From CAYMDD01 sp964409675 (lineage in GTDB: Bacteria; Pseudomonadota; Alphaproteobacteria; Rickettsiales; SXRF01), in NCBI GenBank assembly GCA_964409675.1, contig CAYPEF010000080.1:1-11442 (forward strand): a stretch of 11,442 nt of DNA, given 5' to 3'. Within the stretch, counting starts at the first letter, position 1, and each line of letters starts with the position of its first letter. The position numbers were made by a program, and so were the translations under genes. This document shows, piece after piece, positions 6,555 through 11,442 of the stretch. The notes under the pieces are model-generated. The model was not told where the DNA came from and did no database searches. It worked only from the letters and a program-made list of their open reading frames with translations.

Positions 6555-7049
6555 TTACACCAGCGCCATCAGCTGCTGGTCTGTCAGGTTGCCCGGCACC
6601 AGCAGCAGCGGCACATGCAGCCGGCTGCCAAGATGTCCCGCCAGCCAGCTGAGCAGAGTTCCGGTTTTTCCGTTTTCTGCCACGCCCAGCACCAGCATGT
6701 CGATGTCGGCGTCGCTGATGACTGTTTCGATAATGCATTCGCCGATCTGGCCTTCCTTGATCAGCAGGGATGGGCGGATACCGCACAGCTTATTGGCTTC
6801 CTCGGCCATGGCGTGGAGCAGTGCCTCGGCTTCGGCGATCTGCTCGTCGCGCATGCGCTCGGCAACGGCGGAGAGGGTCTGGAAATCGGCGGGGGGGATG
6901 ACGTGCAGTATATCCACCAGCCCGCCGCTCTGCTGCGCTTTCATGCAGGCCAGCTTCAGCGCCACGCGCGATTCCGGCGCATCGCTCACGCAGACCAGAT
7001 ATTTCGCAGTGGGGAGAGGGGAATGCCCTGCATTCGGTGGTGATTCCAT
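6555..7049 (-). CDS. Universal stress protein (UspA) domain protein
   Basis: This 164-aa protein has the single-domain UspA layout: an N-terminal beta strand KYLVCVSDAPESRVALKLAC (about residues 16-35), a second strand VDILHVI (45-51), a long helix (57-88), a strand after it (SLLIKEGQIGECIIE) and the DIDMLVLGVAENG strand-loop. The final block, SWLAGHLGSRLHVPLLLVPG, matches the end of the family's nucleotide-binding motif (G-2x-G-9x-G-S/T) only loosely: a Gly-Ser pair is present but the first glycines are not in canonical spacing. ATP binding is therefore uncertain. A textbook AGGAGG site (7055-7060) sits 5 nt before the ATG and overlaps the stop of the upstream Alph_Pro_TM gene. It is thus the last gene of the TauE/SafE operon, probably a cytosolic sensor or stress partner of the transporter. 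Confidence 0.85.
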   Translation of the reverse strand: MESPPNAGHSPLPTAKYLVCVSDAPESRVALKLACMKAQQSGGLVDILHVIPPADFQTLSAVAERMRDEQIAEAEALLHAMAEEANKLCGIRPSLLIKEGQIGECIIETVISDADIDMLVLGVAENGKTGTLLSWLAGHLGSRLHVPLLLVPGNLTDQQLMALV

Positions 7050-7058
7050 AAGTGCCTC

Positions 7059-7802
7059 CTAAATCTTCTCAAATATGCGGCTGGCTGCCCATCCGGCTAG
7101 CACCGCCAGGCTCACGCCCAGTATGCCGTATAGTACCGGGTTGCGGTGCGCCAAGTTGTACACTCCCGCCTCGAAGCCGCTTTTGCTGACTTTAAGCGGG
7201 ATGGTCTGCGCCCCCACCATCTCGCCGCCGCTGAAGAGATACGCTTCGGCGGTGTAATCGCCTTCCGGGATGGTATCGGGGAAATGAATGGTGGTTTTGA
7301 ACAGGGTTTCGCCCATGAACTGCAATTGCGCGTCGCTGCTATAGAGGCGCTGGCGCTGCTGGTAGTCAAGGAACGCCTTGGCATATTCATCGGCGCTGAG
7401 CTTGGCGCGGGTTTTGAACGCGGCTTCCGGCAGCAGCGATTTCTCGCCGATCTGCAGCCAGCCGAACATCTGCGCGGAGCGGATTTCCTCCAGCGGGCGG
7501 GTGGAGCCGACGGCGTAGAAGCGCGGCACCTGTGTGAACGTCACCGCGTCGCGGTTGACCCAGATGCCGCCGACCTGCTTTTTCTTGCGGATGGTATAGG
7601 TGCGCTCCGGGCCGCGCAGCACCACCACCACGTCGCCGCCTTCATTGCGCGCGCCGAACAGCAATAGATGCGTGCCGGTGAACCCGGAATCGAGGTTGAT
7701 TTCATAGGCCGAAAGATCGGCAATCAGCGGAATCCCGGCGCAATGCCCGGCCTGCGGCAGTGCCGCCAGAAACAGGACCAGCAGGAGGCGCAGGAGCGTC
7801 AT
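7059..7802 (-). CDS. Alph_Pro_TM (TIGR02186-like) membrane-anchored periplasmic protein
   Basis: The 247-aa protein resembles the alphaproteobacterial TIGR02186/Alph_Pro_TM family of unknown function. It has a signal peptide (about 1-22, MTLLRLLLVLFLAALPQAGHCA), then a beta-rich periplasmic domain. Recognisable stretches are IPLIADLSAYEINLDSGFTG (24-43), the repeated-valine strand GGDVVVVLRGP (55-65), and VNRDAVTF-QVPRFYAVGSTRPL (82-103). One C-terminal transmembrane helix (about 221-243) ends in a short cytoplasmic tail, giving a type I topology. It is translationally coupled to the TauE/SafE transporter upstream (ATGA overlap) and to the stress protein downstream. A role as periplasmic partner of the transporter is inferred from this order; no enzymatic motif is visible. 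Confidence 0.85.
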   Translation of the reverse strand: MTLLRLLLVLFLAALPQAGHCAGIPLIADLSAYEINLDSGFTGTHLLLFGARNEGGDVVVVLRGPERTYTIRKKKQVGGIWVNRDAVTFTQVPRFYAVGSTRPLEEIRSAQMFGWLQIGEKSLLPEAAFKTRAKLSADEYAKAFLDYQQRQRLYSSDAQLQFMGETLFKTTIHFPDTIPEGDYTAEAYLFSGGEMVGAQTIPLKVSKSGFEAGVYNLAHRNPVLYGILGVSLAVLAGWAASRIFEKI

Positions 7803-8710
7803 GGCAGCATTTCAATGGTATAGAGGTTCTCCGGTGGTACCAGCAGGCCGTAAGCCAGCCGCGTGGCGACACCCAGCACCAGAAGCGCCAGCATCATGCG
7901 CAGCTTCTCCGCCGGCAGCTTCGCGCCGATTTTAATGCCCGCCTGCGCCCCCACCACCGAGCCGCTGAGCAGCAGGAGCGCCAGCACGATGTCCACCGTA
8001 TGGGTGGTGATCGCCTGCAAAAGCGTGACATTGGCGGTGATGAAGATAATCTGGAACAAAGAGGTGCCCACCACCACCGCTCCCGGCATGCCGATCAGGT
8101 AGATCATGGCGGGAATCAGGAAAAAGCCGCCGCCAATCCCCATCAAGGACACCATGACGCCGACAAAAAACCCGATGCTCAGCGGCACCAGCGCGCTGAT
8201 CTGCAGCTTGGAGCGGGGGAAGGATGTTTGCCACGGCAGGCGGTCGCGCCATCGCGCGGCCTGTTCCGTGATGCGGTTCCTGCGCCGGGGAATGCCCGCC
8301 AGCGAGCGGTAGCTCTCAATGGCCATCAGGCTGCCGATCAGCCCGAGGAAGATCACGTAGCACAGGGAAATGATCACGTCGATTTGCCCGCTGCTTTTCA
8401 GCCAGGTAAACAGCCCCACCCCCAGGCTGGAGCCGCCCATGCCGCCAATCAGCAGAAACCAGCCCATCTTGAAATCCACATTCTGTTTGCGCCAATAGCT
8501 GATGAAGCCGGAGACAGACGAGGCGATGATCTGGTTGGCCGAGGTGGCAACCGCCACCGCAGGCGACACGCCGATGAAAATCAGAAACGGCGTCATTAGA
8601 AACCCGCCGCCGACGCCGAACATGCCGGACAGCACCCCGGTCAGCGCGCCGAGGCCTAAAATGGCGAAGATATTGACCGAGAGTTCGGCAATCGGGAGGT
8701 AGATCTGCAT
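7799..8710 (-). CDS. TauE/SafE (TSUP) family membrane transporter
   Basis: TSUP proteins move small anions across the inner membrane; characterised members export sulfite, sulfoacetate or related sulfur compounds. The 303-aa protein has about eight hydrophobic helices in two repeated halves, each beginning with the family glycine motif: SGMFGVGGGFLMTP (28-41) and SLMGIGGGFFLIP (188-200). A basic cytoplasmic loop (IPRRRNRITEQAARWRDR, about 140-157) separates the halves. Length is slightly above the usual 250-270 because of this loop. It is the first gene of a three-gene operon, overlapping the Alph_Pro_TM gene by 4 bp (ATGA). No clear ribosome-binding site precedes the ATG at 8710; a TATATA/TATAAG box about 35-40 bp upstream (complement of 8743-8750) could be its promoter. 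Substrate cannot be read from the sequence. Confidence 0.93.
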   Translation of the reverse strand: MQIYLPIAELSVNIFAILGLGALTGVLSGMFGVGGGFLMTPFLIFIGVSPAVAVATSANQIIASSVSGFISYWRKQNVDFKMGWFLLIGGMGGSSLGVGLFTWLKSSGQIDVIISLCYVIFLGLIGSLMAIESYRSLAGIPRRRNRITEQAARWRDRLPWQTSFPRSKLQISALVPLSIGFFVGVMVSLMGIGGGFFLIPAMIYLIGMPGAVVVGTSLFQIIFITANVTLLQAITTHTVDIVLALLLLSGSVVGAQAGIKIGAKLPAEKLRMMLALLVLGVATRLAYGLLVPPENLYTIEMLP

Positions 8711-8778
8711 GCGGCGGCGTGGTTCGCGGTGGAATGGCCTATCTTATATACCGCCAATCCGCCGCCGCCAACCGGCAA

Positions 8779-9387
8779 CTACTTCATGGCCGCCGAATAG
8801 CTGATATAGTTGCCGAAATACTGGTAGATATTCTTCTCCAGCTCGGCGTTCACCGAATCCATCAGCTCGTTCATCATGCTGTTGAAGACGCGCTCGCGCT
8901 CGGCAACGCTGGCGTTTTCCGCCACGGTCTGCGAGCGGGTGGCCACAGCATTAATATTGGCTTCCGATAATGCGCCGCCGGTGCCATAGATCCGGATTTC
9001 CACCTCCAGCCGCGCGTCATAGCGCTGCGCCTGGTCGTTGGTGAAAGCGCCTTTGAAGCCGGGTGTTTTCGCCAGGCTTGTTTCAATAACGCTGGCATCC
9101 TTAATGATCACCTGCGCCGTGCGCTCGCGTCCCACCGCGCGCAAGCGGTCGCGTACCCAGATATGCATGGCTTCCCCCGGGGTGGTGGCGAAGAAATGAT
9201 CGACATTCGGCGCGCGCATCGGCGGCTGGTATTCGTCAATCACCTCGATATTGCTCACTTCAAGATTGATGGGGGTATATTTGGTGAAGGAAGGCGGCGC
9301 AAAGCGCTGGAGAGGCGCATTGCTCTGGCAGGCGGTCAGCAGCAGCAGCGCGGCGGCGATGAAGGGGCGCAGGGAAAGCATTCGCAT
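8779..9387 (-). CDS. Putative lipoprotein of unknown function
   Basis: The 202-aa product has a lipoprotein signal: basic start (MRMLSLRPF), hydrophobic core (IAAALLLL) and the lipobox LTAC with Cys 20, followed by Gln-Ser, which does not suggest inner-membrane retention, so an outer-membrane location is likely. The mature part begins with a Pro-rich linker (PLQRFAPPSFTKYTPI). It then shows a mixed alpha/beta pattern (INLEVSNIEVIDEY; VIIKDASVIET; RYDARLEVEIRIYG) and a charged C-terminal helix (about 158-190). This alternation resembles small lipoproteins such as the YajG type, but I cannot name the family. GAGG lies 5 nt before the ATG at 9387, supporting this start over an ATG two codons later. 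It follows tsaB by 51 bp on the same strand. Confidence 0.85.
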   Translation of the reverse strand: MRMLSLRPFIAAALLLLTACQSNAPLQRFAPPSFTKYTPINLEVSNIEVIDEYQPPMRAPNVDHFFATTPGEAMHIWVRDRLRAVGRERTAQVIIKDASVIETSLAKTPGFKGAFTNDQAQRYDARLEVEIRIYGTGGALSEANINAVATRSQTVAENASVAERERVFNSMMNELMDSVNAELEKNIYQYFGNYISYSAAMK

Positions 9388-9422
9388 AAGAACCTCACGG
9401 TTAGAAAACGGATAATTAGGAG

Positions 9423-9446
9423 ATGCGCAGGGCGCGCATTATTTTT
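9423..9446 (+). terminator. Terminator-like hairpin facing against the flanking genes
   Basis: ATGCGC (9423-9428) pairs with GCGCAT (9434-9439) around a 5-nt loop and is followed on the plus strand by TATTTTT (9440-9446), the layout of a weak intrinsic terminator. The genes on both sides are on the minus strand, and on that strand the hairpin follows the tsaB stop with no T-tract. It would therefore stop antisense transcription, or act merely as an intercistronic stem. Confidence 0.35.
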
Positions 9447-10152
9447 CGAGAGGAATTGACGCTTGATCATAGGACGAACCGAGCGGCGATGCAATGCGCT
9501 GTGAAGGCTTTGCGTCAGGCGGGCGGATATAAAGCGGCTCCGGCGGGCAGCAGCATTCCGGGTGGTGATATGCCAGCAGCCCGGCAGCGGCGGCTTCCGG
9601 CTGAACCGGGGCGGCTTGGAAAAAAAATAAAGCACTATCAGCTAGAATAGAAGTAAAACCTGCCGCAACGCTTGAGCGTTGGGCTAACGCTTGAACAATT
9701 GCTTCGGCTCCGCCGAGTAATGGCTTATCTAAAGCGGTGAATTCTCCTTCACAGGAAAACCATTGGTAATACGCTTCCTTCTTTCCGGCATTGATGAGGG
9801 AAAGAATATAAGGCGTTGCTGGATTCGGTGTTTTTGCAGCGTATGCTTGCGCTGCCAATGTGGTGACCCCTTGCACAGGCAGATTGGCCGCCAACCCAAT
9901 GGCGCGCGCTGTTGCCAGCCCGACGCGTAAGCCCGTAAAACTGCCGGGGCCGACGGTGGTGACGATGCCGGAGAGGTCCTGATACCAGATGCCCGCCTGC
10001 GCCAGCGCCTCCTCGATCATGGGCACCAGCCGCCGCGCCTGCTGGATTTTTCCTTCCTCGCGCAGTTGCAGGTGAAGTGCGCCATCCCGCAGCAGGGCGA
10101 CGCTGCAGGGGCCGGTAGAGGTGTCGAGGGCAAGGAGCCAGGCGGTTGTCAT
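9439..10152 (-). CDS. tsaB: TsaB, tRNA t6A37 threonylcarbamoyltransferase complex dimerisation subunit
   Basis: TsaB is the structural partner of the TsaD catalytic subunit in making N6-threonylcarbamoyladenosine at position 37 of ANN-decoding tRNAs. It has the ASKHA fold of the TsaD superfamily. From the ATG at 10152 the protein is 237 aa and begins MTTAWLLALDTSTGPCSVAL, the family N-terminus. The highly conserved block VTTVGPGSFTGLRVGLATAR spans about residues 64-83, followed by LPVQGVTTLAAQA. The C-terminal PEPLYIRPPDAK segment is also typical. An upstream TTG at 10188 would add twelve residues overlapping the promoter-like region, so it is rejected. There is no Shine-Dalgarno sequence before the ATG, and a possible leaderless promoter is described separately. 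The lipoprotein gene follows downstream on the same strand. Confidence 0.95.
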   Translation of the reverse strand: MTTAWLLALDTSTGPCSVALLRDGALHLQLREEGKIQQARRLVPMIEEALAQAGIWYQDLSGIVTTVGPGSFTGLRVGLATARAIGLAANLPVQGVTTLAAQAYAAKTPNPATPYILSLINAGKKEAYYQWFSCEGEFTALDKPLLGGAEAIVQALAQRSSVAAGFTSILADSALFFFQAAPVQPEAAAAGLLAYHHPECCCPPEPLYIRPPDAKPSQRIASPLGSSYDQASIPLEK

Positions 10153-10158
10153 GCCTAT

Positions 10159-10188
10159 GATATAACGCCGGGAGAGGGTGAAAGCCAA
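10159..10188 (-). promoter_or_regulatory. Possible leaderless promoter of tsaB
   Basis: On the minus strand, TTGGCT (complement of 10183-10188) and TATATC (complement of 10159-10164) are 18 bp apart. They fit -35 and -10 boxes, each with four of six consensus bases. The -10 ends 6 nt before the tsaB ATG, so transcription would begin at or next to the start codon. That fits the missing Shine-Dalgarno sequence and suggests a leaderless mRNA. Confidence 0.35.
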
Positions 10189-10195
10189 GCTTTCG

Positions 10196-10225
10196 CTGGC
10201 AATGGGTGTGGGTTTCTTCTATAAC
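10196..10225 (+). promoter_or_regulatory. Probable promoter of the PCD-miaB operon
   Basis: CTGGCA (10196-10201) and TATAAC (10220-10225) are separated by 18 bp and match the -35 and -10 consensus at four and five of six positions. The predicted start, near 10232, gives a leader of about 25 nt carrying the GAGGG ribosome-binding site (10248-10252). It lies back to back with the proposed tsaB promoter in the same intergenic gap. Confidence 0.4.
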
Positions 10226-10256
10226 ATGCTCTGATTCAAGGATTCATGAGGGTTCT

Positions 10257-10595
10257 ATGCCACCATTATCGCAGGATGCATGTAGCGCATGCAATAGCGC
10301 CGCCAGCCCGCTGTCCGAACAGGAAATTCAGGAGTTGCTGCAGCAGGTGACGGGTTGGGAACTGCGGGCGGACGGCAAGGCGATAACGCTCAAGCGTAAG
10401 TTTAAGAATTTTAAACAGGCGCTTGATTTTGTAAATGAACTATCGGAAATTGCTGAGACTGAGCGCCACCATCCGGATATCGCTTTCGGCTGGGGCTATG
10501 CCGAGATCACCTTGCAGACGCATGCCATCGACGCGCTGCACCGGAATGATTTTATTGTTGCTGCAAAGATGAATGAGTTAATCCCACATGACTGA
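10257..10595 (+). CDS. Pterin-4a-carbinolamine dehydratase
   Basis: PCD dehydrates 4a-hydroxytetrahydrobiopterin, recycling the pterin cofactor of aromatic amino acid hydroxylases; it is also found in bacteria without such hydroxylases. From the ATG at 10257 the protein is 112 aa. It carries GWELRADGKAITLKRKFKNFKQALDFVNEL (about 34-63), then the active-site motif ERHHPDIAFGWGYAEITLQTH (about 70-90), which includes the HHPD signature and the later Thr-His. The closing NDFIVAAKMNEL (about 97-108) is typical of alphaproteobacterial members. GAGGG 4 nt upstream supports this start; an in-frame GTG at 10206 would run through the promoter. The N-terminal 22 residues, with two cysteines, are an unusual low-similarity extension. 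The 3' end overlaps miaB by 8 bp. No phenylalanine hydroxylase gene is in the window. Confidence 0.95.
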   Translation: MPPLSQDACSACNSAASPLSEQEIQELLQQVTGWELRADGKAITLKRKFKNFKQALDFVNELSEIAETERHHPDIAFGWGYAEITLQTHAIDALHRNDFIVAAKMNELIPHD

Positions 10596-11442
10596 GAAAA
10601 AAGTATTTATCAAAACCTACGGCTGCCAGATGAACGTCTATGACTCGCAGCGCATGATCGACGTGCTGGCCCCCCTTGGCTATGCGCCGCACGACCAGCC
10701 GGAAGGGGCGGATCTGGTGATCCTCAATACCTGCCACATCCGCGAGAAAGCGGAGGAGAAAGTCTATTCTGAACTCGGGCGCATCCGGCTGGAGAAGGAA
10801 AAGAAAAAGGCGGCGGGCGAGAAGATGCTGATCGCGGTTGGCGGCTGCGTCGGGCAGGCGGAGGGCGAGGAGATTTTTACCCGCGCGCCGTTCGTGGACA
10901 TCGTGCTCGGGCCGCAGAGCTACCACCAGCTGCCGGAAATGGTCACCCGCGCCATCCGCGACAAAGGCGGCGTGGTGGAGCTGGATTTCCCGCCGGTGCC
11001 GAAATTCGACATGCTGCCGCAGGTGCAGGCGGCGCAGGGCACTTCAGCATTCCTTGCCGTGCAGGAGGGGTGCGACAAGTTCTGCACCTTCTGTGTAGTG
11101 CCTTATACGCGTGGCAGCGAATATTCACGCTCGGTCATCAGCATAGAAGACGAAGCGAAGAAAATGGTTGAGCAGGGCGCACGCGATATCATGCTGCTCG
11201 GCCAGAACGTGAATGCGTTTCATGGTGAGGGGCCGGACGGAAACCCATGGTCATTGGCGAAGCTGATCGAGCGGCTGGCGCGCATCGACGGGCTGGACCG
11301 CATCCGCTACACCACCTCGCACCCGCGCGACATGAGCGAGGATCTGATCGCCATCCACGGCAGTGAGCAGAAGTTGATGCCCTACCTTCACTTGCCCGTC
11401 CAAAGCGGTTCGGATGCGATATTAAAGCGCATGAACCGCAAG
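10588..11442 (+). CDS. miaB: MiaB, tRNA-2-methylthio-N6-dimethylallyladenosine synthase (partial, C-terminus beyond the window)
   Basis: MiaB is a radical SAM methylthiotransferase that converts i6A37 to ms2i6A37 in tRNAs reading UNN codons. The first 285 residues are present. The N-terminal UPF0004 domain begins MTEKKVFIKTYGCQMN and holds the three cysteines of the auxiliary [4Fe-4S] cluster (13, 49 in NTCHIREKAEEK, 87 in GGCVGQ). The radical SAM domain has the CxxxCxxC triad EGCDKFCTFCVVPYTRG (Cys 162, 166, 169), followed by LLGQNVNAF, YTTSHPRDM and HLPVQSGSD. These features separate MiaB from RimO and MtaB: YGCQMN and NTCHIREKA are MiaB-specific. The ATG lies inside the end of the PCD gene (8-bp overlap in another frame), so translation is probably coupled. 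The C-terminal part and TRAM domain are past the right edge. Confidence 0.97.
   Translation, partial: MTEKKVFIKTYGCQMNVYDSQRMIDVLAPLGYAPHDQPEGADLVILNTCHIREKAEEKVYSELGRIRLEKEKKKAAGEKMLIAVGGCVGQAEGEEIFTRAPFVDIVLGPQSYHQLPEMVTRAIRDKGGVVELDFPPVPKFDMLPQVQAAQGTSAFLAVQEGCDKFCTFCVVPYTRGSEYSRSVISIEDEAKKMVEQGARDIMLLGQNVNAFHGEGPDGNPWSLAKLIERLARIDGLDRIRYTTSHPRDMSEDLIAIHGSEQKLMPYLHLPVQSGSDAILKRMNRK

Noticed and set aside
6559..6580. ACCAGC...GCTGGT hairpin just after the unrecognised gene's stop, as a terminator
   Set aside because: The stem is within the coding end of the stress-protein gene, has a 10-nt loop and is not followed by a T-tract.
7760..8599. A 279-codon plus-strand open frame opposite the TauE/SafE gene
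   Set aside because: Its translation is low-complexity (Gln, His, Arg, Ala) and mirrors the membrane protein on the other strand; no start signal supports it.
9667..9694. Direct repeat AACGCTTGA (9667-9675 and 9686-9694) with a nearby inverted copy
   Set aside because: It lies inside tsaB in its reading frame and reflects similar codons (QALAQ...); no mobile element or array structure surrounds it.

Overview
The window is a GC-rich, densely packed stretch of bacterial chromosome. It is most likely from an alphaproteobacterium. The evidence is the alphaproteobacterial Alph_Pro_TM (TIGR02186-like) protein beside a TauE/SafE transporter, the System I cytochrome c maturation genes, and the alphaproteobacterial style of the GpsA, PCD and MiaB proteins. 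A VirB8-VirB9 pair adds a type IV secretion theme, familiar from Rickettsiales-like and other host- or predator-associated lineages. The exact order cannot be fixed from this sequence alone. No tRNA, rRNA, CRISPR array or insertion sequence was seen, and almost every base is in a gene or a short intergenic gap.

Layout. On the minus strand, 1-1390 holds ccmD-ccmE-ccmF (ccmF runs off the left edge), genes for haem delivery to c-type cytochromes. A 61-bp AT-rich divergent promoter region separates them from a plus-strand run: virB8, virB9, gpsA, nadA, truA and an unrecognised 163-aa gene (1452-6554). virB8 and virB9 encode inner-membrane and periplasmic/outer-membrane parts of a type IV secretion system, but virB10, virB11 and virD4 do not follow. 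The next genes are housekeeping genes for phospholipid precursor, NAD and tRNA pseudouridine synthesis. The unrecognised gene meets the next minus-strand operon stop-to-stop.

The minus-strand operon (8710-6555) encodes a TauE/SafE (TSUP) membrane transporter, an Alph_Pro_TM exported and anchored protein and a universal-stress-protein domain protein. They are translationally coupled: an ATGA overlap joins the first two, and a strong AGGAGG site overlaps a stop codon at the second junction. Still on the minus strand follow an unclassified lipoprotein gene and tsaB (t6A tRNA modification). A divergent promoter region then leads to a plus-strand pair, a pterin-4a-carbinolamine dehydratase gene overlapping miaB (ms2i6A tRNA modification) by 8 bp. 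miaB runs off the right edge.

The most unusual signals lie between truA and the unrecognised gene. One is a 16-bp perfect inverted repeat that looks like a repressor operator. The other is an 8-bp perfect inverted repeat whose right arm contains the gene's Shine-Dalgarno sequence, so the mRNA could fold to hide its own ribosome-binding site. Other points of interest are the isolated virB8-virB9 pair, a TATAAT box directly abutting the virB8 start codon, a possible leaderless tsaB promoter, and a terminator-like hairpin after tsaB whose T-tract faces the opposite way to the genes.
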